From Prolixibacteraceae bacterium (GTDB lineage Bacteria; Bacteroidota; Bacteroidia; Bacteroidales; Prolixibacteraceae): a stretch of 64,000 nt of DNA. The stretch spans positions 59,347 through 123,346 of the forward strand of contig JAFLKN010000005.1 in NCBI GenBank assembly GCA_019163175.1, written 5' to 3'. Of this stretch, positions 37,592 through 46,708 are shown piece after piece (the stretch's first letter is position 1; every line of letters starts with the position of its first letter). Below the pieces are notes generated by a model that was not told the DNA's origin, ran no database searches, and worked only from the letters and a program-made list of their open reading frames with translations. The translations under genes and the position numbers were made by a program.

Positions 37592-38524
37592 TTAGCTGAA
37601 AATAAGTTCGTATAAAACACCTTCCCGAAGTGCGTAATCGGTTTGGTATATTTCCAGGATACTGAGTCTATCAATAATCAGTTTAATGAAGATTACCGAA
37701 GGCACTATCATTTCAATCCGAAGCGACTCCAGCCCCTTCATTTCTTTTCTTTCAGCAGTAGTCGAGTTGATCAGTTTCTCATAAATTTGATTGAAATCGT
37801 CGATTTTAATTTGCTGTTTAGTTCTTGTTTTTGTGCCAGGTTCGGTCTGATCTATTAAATCAGCAAGCGTATCAAAGGCTCCTGAACAGCCAATAAGATC
37901 GGTAATTCGCATATTTTTGGTTTGATTCCACAGCAAATCGAGCCGACTTTTGAAATAGTTATTTATTTGCTGAATTTCTTCAGAAGTAATAGGGTCGGAG
38001 GGTGGAATATGTTCGATAATGCGGGCCATTCCAAGCGGAAAACTTTGCTTCCAAATTGGTTGATTTGCTTCGGTCAGGATAAATTCGTTGCTGCCACCTC
38101 CAATATCCAGAATGATCGAATAATCTTTGATTTCACCAAAAGCTAATTTTACACCCTTAAAAATTAAATCAGCTTCATTATCGCCTGAAATGACAAGGAG
38201 TTCGAGCCCAGTGTTCGCTTTAATTTGCTGTTGAAACCAATCTGCATTGATTGCTTCTCTGATAGCCGAGGTGGCGATTATTACAATTTCTGAACCAGGG
38301 AATTTGCTAATTTTCTCCTGATGTTTTCGGATTGCCTGAATGGCTCGCTCTAATCCATCTTCAGTAAGCATGTTTTTATCAATTCCGCCTTTCCCAAGTT
38401 TTACTACTTCTTTGCCCTGAAAGAGAATTTCATAGGATTGATTCAGATACTCCGCAATCAGTAAGTTGCAGGTGTTTGTTCCAAGGTCGATGACGGCGAT
38501 TCTTTTTCTCATAGTTTCGGGCAT
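37592..38524 (-). CDS. ppx: Ppx/GppA-family phosphatase
   Basis: 310 residues, the short form common in Bacteroidota. ASKHA motifs are IAVIDLGTNTCNLLI near the N-terminus, EIVIIATSAIREAINA, and the phosphate-binding loop SIILDIGGGSNEFIL with the catalytic-Glu region before it. Hydrolyses polyphosphate or pppGpp; the sequence cannot separate the two. Follows cysK on the same strand but a cysK terminator lies between. Confidence 0.9.
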   Translation of the reverse strand: MPETMRKRIAVIDLGTNTCNLLIAEYLNQSYEILFQGKEVVKLGKGGIDKNMLTEDGLERAIQAIRKHQEKISKFPGSEIVIIATSAIREAINADWFQQQIKANTGLELLVISGDNEADLIFKGVKLAFGEIKDYSIILDIGGGSNEFILTEANQPIWKQSFPLGMARIIEHIPPSDPITSEEIQQINNYFKSRLDLLWNQTKNMRITDLIGCSGAFDTLADLIDQTEPGTKTRTKQQIKIDDFNQIYEKLINSTTAERKEMKGLESLRIEMIVPSVIFIKLIIDRLSILEIYQTDYALREGVLYELIFS

Positions 38525-38595
38525 AGCTATCGTTAAGCGAAGTTAATATTTCAGCTCAAATTCAAATTTTATTTCGGGTATTATGCAAAAACAAA

Positions 38596-38618
38596 AAAGG
38601 CTGGATAAACCAGCCTTT
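38596..38618 (-). terminator. Intrinsic terminator of cysK
   Basis: Stem AAAGGCTGG / CCAGCCTTT with a 5-nt loop; on the minus strand it is followed by TTTTT. It lies 5 nt after the cysK stop codon. Confidence 0.9.
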
Positions 38619-38623
38619 CTGCA

Positions 38624-39535
38624 TTAAAACAATCCATCGATGGATAAATATCGTTCGCCAGTATCGTATGCAAAGGTGAGTATTTTTGAACCTGAGGGAA
38701 GTTCTGAGATTTTCTTGGCAACGGCAGCCAGCGAAGCTCCTGAGGAAATTCCAATGAAAAGTCCTTCTTCTTTGGCTGCGCGACGGGCATAATCAAATGC
38801 ATCGTCCTTCGAAACAGGAATGACGCCGTCTAGTAATTCTTTTTTGAGGTTGACCGGAATAAATCCTGCGCCAATTCCTTGTATTGGGTGTGGTCCGGGA
38901 GCACCACCACTAATTACAGGCGACAATTCGGGCTCAACAGCAAACGATTTCAGGTTCGGAAAACTCTGTTTAAGTATTTCTGTTACACCTGAAATGTGTC
39001 CTCCGGTTCCAACTCCTGTAATTAGGTAGTCAAATCCTTCAGGAAAGTCAGCAAGAATTTCTTTTGCGGTGTTTAGTTTATGAGCTTCAATGTTTGCAGC
39101 ATTATCAAATTGGGATGGAATCCATGCGTCAGGTGTTTCTGCGGCCAGTTCGTTAGCTTTTGCAATAGCGCCTTTCATTCCCAATTCGCGGGGTGTAAGC
39201 ACCAATTCTGCACCATAGGCGGTTAAAATCCTTCTGCGTTCAATGCTCATCGATTCGGGCATTACCAAAATCAGTTTGTACTTTTTCACTGCAGCAACCA
39301 GTGCCAAACCAATACCAGTATTTCCTGAAGTTGGTTCAATCAATACACTTGTTGGCTTTAGAATTCCTTTTGCTTCAGCATCTTCAACCATTGCCAATGC
39401 AATACGGTCTTTAATACTGCCACCTGGATTAGTCTTTTCAACTTTTATATACACTTCGTATCCGGCAGGATACAGGTTGTTGATTCGTACCAGAGGACTA
39501 TTGCCAATGGTTTCTAAAATGTTGTTTACTTTCAT
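38624..39535 (-). CDS. cysK: Cysteine synthase (O-acetylserine sulfhydrylase)
   Basis: 304 residues from the ATG at 39533-39535. An upstream in-frame ATG at 39625 would run the coding region through a perfect terminator hairpin, and the family N-terminus begins at [18 protein letters not shown], so 39535 is chosen. PLP lysine is Lys42 (NPGGSIKDR); the substrate loop [11 protein letters not shown] and the glycine-rich [13 protein letters not shown]-phosphate site are present. Makes cysteine from O-acetylserine and sulfide in the cytoplasm. Preceded by a Cys-codon leader peptide and attenuator-like terminator. Confidence 0.96.
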   Translation of the reverse strand: MKVNNILETIGNSPLVRINNLYPAGYEVYIKVEKTNPGGSIKDRIALAMVEDAEAKGILKPTSVLIEPTSGNTGIGLALVAAVKKYKLILVMPESMSIERRRILTAYGAELVLTPRELGMKGAIAKANELAAETPDAWIPSQFDNAANIEAHKLNTAKEILADFPEGFDYLITGVGTGGHISGVTEILKQSFPNLKSFAVEPELSPVISGGAPGPHPIQGIGAGFIPVNLKKELLDGVIPVSKDDAFDYARRAAKEEGLFIGISSGASLAAVAKKISELPSGSKILTFAYDTGERYLSIDGLF

Positions 39536-39567
39536 TTTATTGTCATTTTTAGGGTTATAAACAAAAA

Positions 39568-39592
39568 AAGCCTTCCGGTGTTCGGAAGGCTT
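39568..39592 (-). terminator. Attenuator terminator in the cysK leader
   Basis: Perfect 10-bp stem AAGCCTTCCG / CGGAAGGCTT with a 5-nt loop. On the minus strand it is followed by TTTTTTT and lies 32 nt before the cysK start. It can only act inside the cysK transcript, as no complete gene other than the leader peptide precedes it. Confidence 0.85.
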
Positions 39593-39617
39593 CGACATAT
39601 AATCTCTTTTGTGATTT

Positions 39618-39698
39618 TCAACCATGTATTGAAAACATACCTTCTCCTGACTGTTTGAAACAGCAGCACATATACATGTATGAGAAGTTTGCTTTCAT
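39618..39698 (-). CDS. cysK leader peptide with three consecutive Cys codons
   Basis: 26-codon ORF on the minus strand: ATG at 39696-39698, stop TGA at 39618-39620. It begins [10 protein letters not shown] and continues with three Cys codons (TGC TGC TGT, positions 39660-39668), then a short tail ending SIHG. Downstream GAGAAGG (39640-39646) can pair with CTTCTC inside the leader (39682-39687) or with CCTTC of the terminator arm, the usual 1:2 / 2:3 / 3:4 attenuator logic. Expected behaviour: charged Cys-tRNA lets the ribosome reach the stop and the terminator form; Cys shortage stalls it and allows antitermination. Too short for standard gene calling; the regulatory reading is inference. Confidence 0.75.
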   Translation of the reverse strand: MKANFSYMYMCCCFKQSGEGMFSIHG

Positions 39699-39717
39699 TC
39701 TATTTGTTTTGTGTTTG

Positions 39718-39725
39718 CAAGTATA
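39718..39725 (-). promoter_or_regulatory. Possible -7 promoter box of the cysK leader
   Basis: Minus strand reads TATACTTG, one mismatch to TAnnTTTG, 20 nt upstream of the leader-peptide ATG. A TTTTG element lies upstream at 39740-39744 but the spacing is short. Confidence 0.35.
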
Positions 39726-39763
39726 ATAAAAAAAATAAACAAAATACATTTATGTCTTTTATT

Positions 39764-41110
39764 TTAATTTTTATAAAATAACCACTTAACAATTTCTTTA
39801 AGATTAACTTTTTTGCCATACATTAAAATACCAGTACGATAAATCTTTCCTGCCATCCAGATAGAGCCCAGAATAGTTCCCAATAGAATGACCATAGATA
39901 GAATGATTTGCCAGGCTGGCACTCCGAATGGTATTCGCACCATCATGATTACCGGCGAAGTAAGTGGGATTATTGAAGCCCAGAACGCCAGTGGTCCTTC
40001 CGGATTTTTAGCAACCGCAAACAGAATGATAATTGAAAAAATTAATGGCATCATTACCGGCATCATCAACTGTTGTGCATCTTCGTCGCTGTCTACTGCT
40101 GAACCAATTGCGCCCATAAATGAAGCGTAAAGTATGAATCCGCAGATAAAATAAAAAAACAAGGACGAAACAATTAATGGGATATTCAGATTACCTATTA
40201 AATGAATAATCTCAAGAGTCATGTTTTCTTTTGCCGGAGCTGCCGAAGCCATTTGATCTATACCTTGTGTTGACATGATGTTCTGTGCCTGAGCGGCAGT
40301 TTCAGCAGAACCTCCTCCAACAAACGCAGCTAGGCCAGTAGTAATGGCTGTTCCGAGAATAATCCAGATAGCAATCTGTGTTAGTCCAACCAAGCCAATG
40401 CCTACAATTTTCCCAAAAAGAAGCTGAAAAGGTTTAACAGAAGAGATAATCACTTCCACAATTCTGCTCGATTTTTCTTCCATAACACCCCGCATAACCA
40501 TTGTGCCATAAATAAATACAAACATGTAGATGAGGAATCCGGCAGCATAACCAATAGCCATCGCTATTTCAGTCGAACTTTTTACTGCTTCTCCTTTATC
40601 ACCCATTTTAATGGTTTCAACACTAATGTCTGTTTTGGTTGCCGAAAGTTTTTTCTCCAAATCAGGAACACCAGTTTCGTCAATTACCTGCTTGCGTTTT
40701 TCGCCTTCAATAATATTTTCGATGCGGTTTGTGACCAGATTTTTAATGTCGAATGTGATTTGTTTATCCGAGATCATTTCGGCCCGGTTGGTGGTCAGAA
40801 TATTGGTTGGAATATGGAGTAGAGCATAGTACTTTTCCGATTTAAATGCTTTCCTTAATTCTTGAAATTCCTGTTCCGGAATATAATGGAACTTGGTAAA
40901 TTCATTGCTTTCAAGTTTATTTAGGATCAATGCAGTTGGATCATAAACCGCGATTGTGCGTTCTTCTTTATCATCCATCATGGCCAGATAAGTAGGCAAA
41001 ACGGTAAGTGCGGCCATAAATACTGGAACCAGTAAGGTCATAATAATGAACGACTTTTTCTTAACCCTTGTAAGGTATTCGCGCTTGAGTATTAATATTG
41101 ACTTATTCAT
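39764..41110 (-). CDS. ABC-2-type transporter permease (NatB-like)
   Basis: 448 residues. Starts with the cytoplasmic ILKREYLTRVKKKSFIIM typical of the family, followed by helix 1, a large extracytoplasmic domain (about 45-190) and five or six C-terminal helices. The segment MRGVMEEKSSRIVEVIISSV is the family coupling-helix signature. Export of sodium or an unknown substrate is assigned by homology to NatB. Its gene directly follows the ATPase gene (3-nt gap). Confidence 0.9.
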   Translation of the reverse strand: MNKSILILKREYLTRVKKKSFIIMTLLVPVFMAALTVLPTYLAMMDDKEERTIAVYDPTALILNKLESNEFTKFHYIPEQEFQELRKAFKSEKYYALLHIPTNILTTNRAEMISDKQITFDIKNLVTNRIENIIEGEKRKQVIDETGVPDLEKKLSATKTDISVETIKMGDKGEAVKSSTEIAMAIGYAAGFLIYMFVFIYGTMVMRGVMEEKSSRIVEVIISSVKPFQLLFGKIVGIGLVGLTQIAIWIILGTAITTGLAAFVGGGSAETAAQAQNIMSTQGIDQMASAAPAKENMTLEIIHLIGNLNIPLIVSSLFFYFICGFILYASFMGAIGSAVDSDEDAQQLMMPVMMPLIFSIIILFAVAKNPEGPLAFWASIIPLTSPVIMMVRIPFGVPAWQIILSMVILLGTILGSIWMAGKIYRTGILMYGKKVNLKEIVKWLFYKN

Positions 41111-41113
41111 GGC

Positions 41114-42049
41114 TTATTGCTTGATTTCAAGGTTATTCTGTTCAACTACATGGATAAAAACATCGTTCATGCTCGGAATTAATTCTTTGAATGAAACGAT
41201 TTCGATCTGATTCATGAGTATTTTGATTAACTCATTGTTTGATTGAACATTTAAAAGTTTAATTTTCATTTCTTTCAGCTGCGAACTTTCATCGTGTTCT
41301 AAAATATTGAAATGGTTGCCCAATTGATGCTGATGCAGTCCGGAAATTTCACCTCTGTAGGTAACTTCGAATGTGTTGGTTTTAAATTTTTCGCGAACCT
41401 GATCAATTTGACCATCAAGAACTTTTTTCGATTGATTAATCAGCGCAATATGATCGCAAATTTCTTCGACAGATGCCATGTTGTGCGTCGAGAAGATAAT
41501 GGTAGTTCCTTGTTTTTTTAATTCAAGAATTTCATTCTTCATCAGGTTGGTATTGATCGGATCGAATCCACTAAAGGGTTCATCAAAAATTAATAGTTTT
41601 GGCTGATGAATGACAGTGGTAATAAATTGTACTTTTTGAGCCATCCCTTTTGAAAGCTCTTCCACTTTTTTACCCCACCATGCCTGGATTTCAAACTTCT
41701 CGAACCAATATTTTAGACTTTTAAGGGCGTCTTTCTTCGACATCCCTTTTAGTTGGGCTAAGTAAAGTGCCTGTTCGCCAACTTTCATTTTTTTATACAG
41801 TCCACGTTCTTCCGGCAAATATCCTATTTGGTAAATGTCTTCTGCCTTTAACGGTCTGCCTTCAAAGAATAATTCACCGCTGTCGGGAGCGGTAATCTGG
41901 TTTATAATGCGGATTAAAGTGGTTTTTCCGGCACCATTTGGCCCAAGTAGGCCAAATATGGATGCTTCTTTTACCGTAATGCTGACGGAGCTTAAAGCCA
42001 TATGTCCAGCATATTCTTTAACAATGTTGTTTGCCTGAAATATTTCCAT
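41114..42049 (-). CDS. ABC transporter ATP-binding protein (NatA-like)
   Basis: 311 residues from the ATG at 42047-42049; an earlier in-frame ATG at 42109 adds 20 unlikely residues before the family start MEIFQANNIVKEY. Walker A GPNGAGKT (36-43), signature ELSKGMAQKVQF, Walker B LLIFDEPFSGFDP and a C-terminal DUF4162-like tail are visible. Powers the adjacent ABC-2 permease. Confidence 0.93.
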   Translation of the reverse strand: MEIFQANNIVKEYAGHMALSSVSITVKEASIFGLLGPNGAGKTTLIRIINQITAPDSGELFFEGRPLKAEDIYQIGYLPEERGLYKKMKVGEQALYLAQLKGMSKKDALKSLKYWFEKFEIQAWWGKKVEELSKGMAQKVQFITTVIHQPKLLIFDEPFSGFDPINTNLMKNEILELKKQGTTIIFSTHNMASVEEICDHIALINQSKKVLDGQIDQVREKFKTNTFEVTYRGEISGLHQHQLGNHFNILEHDESSQLKEMKIKLLNVQSNNELIKILMNQIEIVSFKELIPSMNDVFIHVVEQNNLEIKQ

Positions 42050-42138
42050 GATAAATAATGTTGTAAACTTAGCTATAGGTGTCTTTTCTTCTGCAAACGT
42101 TACAGGCACTGCAAATCTTTTCCGGAAATATACGGATA

Positions 42139-42693
42139 TTACTCTTTGCTGGTGGTCGTTCCTTCTTCGAACAAGCTGAAATGTACACTGCCATATCTCC
42201 GTAATTCCTTGAAGTTAGAATGGCTGGAATAGTCAAACTGGCCCGAGTGTTCCAATACGAAAAGGCCTCCGGGTTTAAGCAGGTTGTTGTTGAAAATCAA
42301 ATCCGCAACTTCAGCAAATTTGGGATGATCGTAAGGGGGATCTGCAAAGATCAGATCAAACTGCTCTTTTATTCTTGCGGCAAAAACAAAAACATTGGAT
42401 TTGACCAATCTGATATTTTTTTCGCCCAGTTTTTCAATAACTTCTTTAATGAATTGCAGATGAGCAAGATTGATTTCAACAGCAGTGACATTAGTACAAC
42501 CACGCGAAGCAAGTTCATAACTAATGCTACCTGTTCCTGAAAATAAATCCAGTGCTTTTATATTCTCAAAATCGATCGAATTTTGAAGCACATTAAACAG
42601 ACTTTCTTTAGCCATATCGGTTGTTGGCCTTGCTTTAAATGTTTTTCCTGGAGTAAAAACCCGACCTCTGTATTTTCCGCCAACTATACGCAT
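42139..42693 (-). CDS. rsmD: 16S rRNA (guanine966-N2)-methyltransferase RsmD
   Basis: 184 residues, normal for the family. Start MRIVGGKYRGR, family loop RPTTDMAKESLFNVL, SAM motif ALDLFSGTGS (48-56) and catalytic DPPY (118-121, FADPPYD). Methylates G966 of 16S rRNA during 30S assembly. Overlaps the preceding DUF3822 gene by 10 nt, a pairing I recall as common in Bacteroidota. Confidence 0.95.
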   Translation of the reverse strand: MRIVGGKYRGRVFTPGKTFKARPTTDMAKESLFNVLQNSIDFENIKALDLFSGTGSISYELASRGCTNVTAVEINLAHLQFIKEVIEKLGEKNIRLVKSNVFVFAARIKEQFDLIFADPPYDHPKFAEVADLIFNNNLLKPGGLFVLEHSGQFDYSSHSNFKELRRYGSVHFSLFEEGTTTSKE

Positions 42694-43529
42694 GTATAAG
42701 TATTTAATAAGCTAATAAACTGATGTTTTTGTACTTTATCGAAGAAGTTGCTGTAATCAAAATCAGACGATGGTTTTAGGAAAATAACGTTGCTGAGATA
42801 TCTTTTTAATAATCTAATATAGCTTGAGTCATCGGCAACATACCCCCCAATCATGATTTCATCATGTTCTGGATCAATATTCAGGCTGTGGCAAATATTC
42901 AGAGTGTAATACAAGAAATCCGATTCGTTCTTGAAATAAAAGCTGTTGTATAAAGAAATCTGTAGCCCTTTCAATACGATTATTCTGATATATTTTTTTT
43001 CAAAATTAACGAGTACTGTATTCTTTTTTTCGTTGCGTTGGTTTAATGCCGATAATAAAAATGGTACCGATTTATGCTTGATTTTAAATTCGGAAAACTT
43101 TCGGTTGAATAACGATATTAATTCTTTGGGATAACTGTAAATCAATTGATAATTCAATCCTGGGAGATCATCAGTCAAAATATCTTCATTTCTGGTGAGT
43201 CCATTTGTAAAATCTGCTAATTGATGAAGATGATCAGGTGCGGCAAATGCTTTGGGGATCAATGTTGCCTTGTTGGTTGAATAAGTAATAGAAACCGTTT
43301 GGTAGGATGCATTTAATTTATCTTCCTCTTCAAATATTGTTTCAATTTTTTTTGAAAGAAATTGGGGTTTGCCTACAATTAGAGGAATATGTCGCAAAGC
43401 GATATATTTATTTTTGCGCATATCCAGGATGCAAAAAGAAAATCCATCCAGGCCAGCCTGGATGGATATATGATATTCTGAAGTGAATTTTAAATCAAAT
43501 AATTTGTCAATCAAATTTAGTTCATGCAT
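42684..43529 (-). CDS. DUF3822-family protein
   Basis: 281 residues, predicted cytoplasmic, no signal peptide. It has an ASKHA-like beginning (YHISIQAGLDGFSFCILD) and a later strand pattern (KKYIRIIVLKGLQISLYN, EHDEIMIGGYV) that suggests an actin-like fold related to pilus-assembly ATPases, but catalytic residues are not obvious. Function unknown. It is translationally coupled to rsmD by a 10-nt overlap and preceded 8 nt upstream by the membrane-anchored gene. Confidence 0.8.
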   Translation of the reverse strand: MHELNLIDKLFDLKFTSEYHISIQAGLDGFSFCILDMRKNKYIALRHIPLIVGKPQFLSKKIETIFEEEDKLNASYQTVSITYSTNKATLIPKAFAAPDHLHQLADFTNGLTRNEDILTDDLPGLNYQLIYSYPKELISLFNRKFSEFKIKHKSVPFLLSALNQRNEKKNTVLVNFEKKYIRIIVLKGLQISLYNSFYFKNESDFLYYTLNICHSLNIDPEHDEIMIGGYVADDSSYIRLLKRYLSNVIFLKPSSDFDYSNFFDKVQKHQFISLLNTYTCV

Positions 43530-43537
43530 AAGGAAAA

Positions 43538-44170
43538 TTATTCCCAGTTACCAGCATTGTTATTTGTTTCTTCCAATGATCCAACTTTCAATCCTGGATA
43601 TTTTCCATTTGTTCTTTTTGATTCGTTCAGGTTTATAATCTGTTGTCTATCAAGTTTTACTAAAATGGAGTTGTTGTGAGCTTTTGCTTCAAATACCGGA
43701 ACTTTAATTCCTGAACCTGTAGTAATTAATGTCGCACCTAAATGGAATTGGGCAACAGTATCTTTAACTGGGATAAATTTAATCTCATCAATTTTATAGT
43801 TTTTTCCAAAGATGGTATCCAATACGCTTACACGAACAGTATCACGGATAATCTTTCCTTCTTTCAACGCTTGTTTTTCAGTCCAACCAGCTTCTATCAT
43901 ACTATCGGTTAACATACCAATTTTACGTACCAAAGGAATTTTCCCGGTTTTAACAAAAGAGATCAGTGTATCCCAACTACCGGTAAATTTACCATGAACG
44001 TCCTTGTAGGCAAGCTCTGCTTTTCTAATATCTTTAAGACGAGCAATTGTTGCATCGTATCTTTCTTTCTTAGCCTGTTCAAAATCCAGTGGTCTCTCAA
44101 CGCTGGTGTACAGAAAATAAGATAGTATTACTACTAATGCAATAAGGACGATTTGTATTACTGTTTTCAT
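43538..44170 (-). CDS. Membrane-anchored protein of unknown function
   Basis: 210 residues from the ATG at 44168-44170. An in-frame ATG at 44206 lies inside the promoter box, so it is rejected. One N-terminal transmembrane helix (MKTVIQIVLIALVVILSYFL), then a coiled segment with ERYDATIARLKDIRKAELAY and a soluble periplasmic domain. The helix followed by an alpha-helical stretch with AELAYKDVHGKFTGSWDTL recalls a pseudopilin-like layout, but no prepilin cleavage site is evident. First gene of an operon with the DUF3822 gene and rsmD. Confidence 0.7.
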   Translation of the reverse strand: MKTVIQIVLIALVVILSYFLYTSVERPLDFEQAKKERYDATIARLKDIRKAELAYKDVHGKFTGSWDTLISFVKTGKIPLVRKIGMLTDSMIEAGWTEKQALKEGKIIRDTVRVSVLDTIFGKNYKIDEIKFIPVKDTVAQFHLGATLITTGSGIKVPVFEAKAHNNSILVKLDRQQIINLNESKRTNGKYPGLKVGSLEETNNNAGNWE

Positions 44171-44203
44171 CTTATGAGTTTTAAGATTAGTTTTTGTTTG
44201 GCG

Positions 44204-44211
44204 CAAATTTA
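44204..44211 (-). promoter_or_regulatory. -7 promoter box of the membrane-protein/DUF3822/rsmD operon
   Basis: Minus strand reads TAAATTTG, an exact TAnnTTTG match, 34 nt upstream of the start codon at 44170. Confidence 0.5.
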
Positions 44212-44260
44212 TAAAAAAAAATTATTTAGAATCTTTGGTTTTGTTTTATTTTAGCTGTTC

Positions 44261-45685
44261 ATGATAAAAAAACACATCCAGTCGGAAATACTTAGAAATT
44301 TAGGTAAATCTCCTACCTTAGGGCAGATGGACCTTTCGTTGAAACTAGCTGATTTTGTTGTAGATTCTGATTCAGATGCTGTGTTTATTCTGAAGGGCTA
44401 CGCAGGTACAGGCAAAACCACAATGCTAAGTTCATTGGTAAAAACTTTCACAATTTTTAAATTTACATCTGTTTTGCTTGCACCTACTGGTCGCGCAGCA
44501 AAGGTTTTGTCGGGATACAGTGGGCATAATGCCTACACTATTCACAAAAGCATATACAGACAACAATCTTCAAGTGATGGAATGGGGCGTTTCGTCTTGA
44601 ATAAAAATCTTCTGAAGGATGCTTTTTTTATTGTAGATGAAGCCTCGATGGTTTCAAATTCAAGCAGTGAATCCTCAATTTTTGGATCCGGACGTTTGCT
44701 TGAAGATTTGATTGAATATGTTTATTCCGGTTCAAATTGCCGGCTTATACTGGTTGGTGATACGGCGCAGCTTCCTCCGGTAGGTTTGGATATTAGTCCG
44801 GCTTTAGTAAAAGAGGAACTTGATTTTTATGATCGGGTGGTGTTTGAGCATGAATTAACTGAAGTAGTAAGGCAGAATCAAAACTCCGGAATTCTCTACA
44901 ATGCCACATTTATAAGGAATCTGATCACCGAAGGCTATTTTGCTCCAGGGTATTTTCATCTGGAATTACACGACTTTGATGATATCTGGCGACTTGGTGG
45001 TGCCGATTTGATTGAGGAGATATCAACTTGTTACGATCGGTTTGGAATGTTCGAAACCATTGTGGTTACCCGTTCCAACAAGCGGGCTAATAAATTTAAT
45101 GAAGGTATCCGTAGCACCATTTTGTATAAGGAATCAGCTATTTCGGTTGGCGATTTGCTTATGATTGTAAAAAACAACTATTTCTGGCTTGAAGCAAATG
45201 AAACCATTGATTTTATTGCCAATGGTGATATTGCCGAGATTGTTTCAATTTACAAGCACGAAGAATTGTATGGTTTCCGGTTTGCAAATGTCAGCCTGAG
45301 ATTGATTGATTATCCTGATATTGAATTCGACTGTAAAATATTGCTTGACACCTTATCCATTGAATCTGCTGCATTAACATCAGAGCAAAACCGGAAATTA
45401 TTTGATGCGGTTGCTGAGGATTATTTGGATATTAGAAGCAAAAAGAAACGTTGGGAAAAGATCAGGGAAAATCCATATTTTAATGCTTTGCAGGTGAAAT
45501 TTGCTTATGCGGTTACCTGTCATAAAGCTCAGGGTGGACAGTGGCGGGCAGTTTTTGTCGATCAGGGTTATTTAACTGAAGAAATGCTCAATATTGAATT
45601 TTTGCGATGGCTTTATACCGCATTTACGCGACCAACCGAACGTTTGTACCTGGTGAATTTCAATAAAGAATTCTTCGAAGAATAA
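44261..45685 (+). CDS. RecD-like ATP-dependent DNA helicase
   Basis: 474 residues. Superfamily 1 motifs: Walker A GYAGTGKTT (46-54), motif Ia APTGRAAKVLS, motif II FFIVDEASMVS, motif III LILVGDTAQLPPVG, a later VTRSNKRAN and the C-terminal UvrD-like signature AYAVTCHKAQGGQW with LYTAFTRPTERLYLV. A single-chain RecD-family helicase without an N-terminal extension. Probably acts in DNA repair or recombination; no RecB or RecC gene is near. Confidence 0.92.
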   Translation: MIKKHIQSEILRNLGKSPTLGQMDLSLKLADFVVDSDSDAVFILKGYAGTGKTTMLSSLVKTFTIFKFTSVLLAPTGRAAKVLSGYSGHNAYTIHKSIYRQQSSSDGMGRFVLNKNLLKDAFFIVDEASMVSNSSSESSIFGSGRLLEDLIEYVYSGSNCRLILVGDTAQLPPVGLDISPALVKEELDFYDRVVFEHELTEVVRQNQNSGILYNATFIRNLITEGYFAPGYFHLELHDFDDIWRLGGADLIEEISTCYDRFGMFETIVVTRSNKRANKFNEGIRSTILYKESAISVGDLLMIVKNNYFWLEANETIDFIANGDIAEIVSIYKHEELYGFRFANVSLRLIDYPDIEFDCKILLDTLSIESAALTSEQNRKLFDAVAEDYLDIRSKKKRWEKIRENPYFNALQVKFAYAVTCHKAQGGQWRAVFVDQGYLTEEMLNIEFLRWLYTAFTRPTERLYLVNFNKEFFEE

Positions 45686-45771
45686 TCATGTAATTTTCAT
45701 TTATCGTCGCTCCTATTCACTAACAACTTATGACTTGAAACAAATGACTATGAATGACTGATAGAGTTTTC

Positions 45772-46701
45772 TTAAATTTGAAACACTTGCCCTTCAAGAA
45801 TTGATTCGGTATTCCGAAAAATGGACTGAGCGTCTTCCAGAATTGGAGTGTGGTCGTTGTAGCGGGCCGAAAAGTGTCCAATGATTAGCTTTCCGACCTC
45901 TGCCTTTAAGGCAACAGTGGCAGCATTTTCACCGGTTGAATGGTAGGTGATTTGAGCTAAATCTTTATTGTCATTGGCAAAAGTTGCTTCATGATAAAGT
46001 AAATCTACCCCTCTAACAGAGTCAATGTACGATTCATCATAACGGGTATCGCTGCAAAAAGCGAAAGAACGTGCCGTATGTTTGTTTTCCGTTAATTCGG
46101 TATGCGGAATCAGATTCCCTTCTTTATTTATAAAATCTCCGCCTTCTTTAATCCGTTGGCGATCGCGAATGGGAATTTGATACTCGTCAATTTTGTCAGG
46201 CCTTAAATTGGGTAATGCAGGTTTTTCTTCAAACCGAAATCCACATGTCGGAATCCGATGTACTAATGGAAATGAAAATACTGTAACCTTTTGGTCTTCA
46301 TATATCTTCTGTTCCTTTTTGAAATTTAGGGGATGGTATATGATTTTGTATGTAATACCTTCAGGATAGAGAAACTGAATTTGGGCTGAAAGGTATTTCT
46401 GAAGTTCGGAATGAGAATACAGATGTAAATCATTTTTGCGTCCCAGAAGTTCCATCGTTGATATAAGTCCAATCAAACCAAAAATATGATCGCCGTGCAA
46501 ATGGGAAATAAAAATGTGATTGATTTTAGAGAATCCGATCTTGTATTTCCGCATTTGAGTTTGAGTGCCTTCTCCGCAATCAATCAAAAAAAACCGCCCA
46601 AGTACTTGTAGTACCTGAGCGGTTGGATATCTGTTTGATGTAGGTAATGCAGAACTTGTTCCCAGAATGGTCAATTGAAAAGGCATTGCTTGACCTGACA
46701 T
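45772..46701 (-). CDS. rnz: Ribonuclease Z
   Basis: 309 residues, perhaps starting at Met6. Metallo-beta-lactamase motif HLHGDH (67-72, ISHLHGDHIFGL), upstream LIDCGEGTQTQMRK, later CSDTRYDESYI, LLYHEATF and the C-terminal IIGHFSARY. Removes 3' trailers from tRNA precursors. Follows the STAS gene on the same strand (8-nt gap). Confidence 0.95.
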   Translation of the reverse strand: MSGQAMPFQLTILGTSSALPTSNRYPTAQVLQVLGRFFLIDCGEGTQTQMRKYKIGFSKINHIFISHLHGDHIFGLIGLISTMELLGRKNDLHLYSHSELQKYLSAQIQFLYPEGITYKIIYHPLNFKKEQKIYEDQKVTVFSFPLVHRIPTCGFRFEEKPALPNLRPDKIDEYQIPIRDRQRIKEGGDFINKEGNLIPHTELTENKHTARSFAFCSDTRYDESYIDSVRGVDLLYHEATFANDNKDLAQITYHSTGENAATVALKAEVGKLIIGHFSARYNDHTPILEDAQSIFRNTESILEGQVFQI

Positions 46702-46708
46702 AATCGGT

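Noticed and set aside
39536..39625. N-terminal extension of cysteine synthase from an ATG at 39625
   Set aside because: It would translate a perfect terminator hairpin, and family members start at the Met at 39535.
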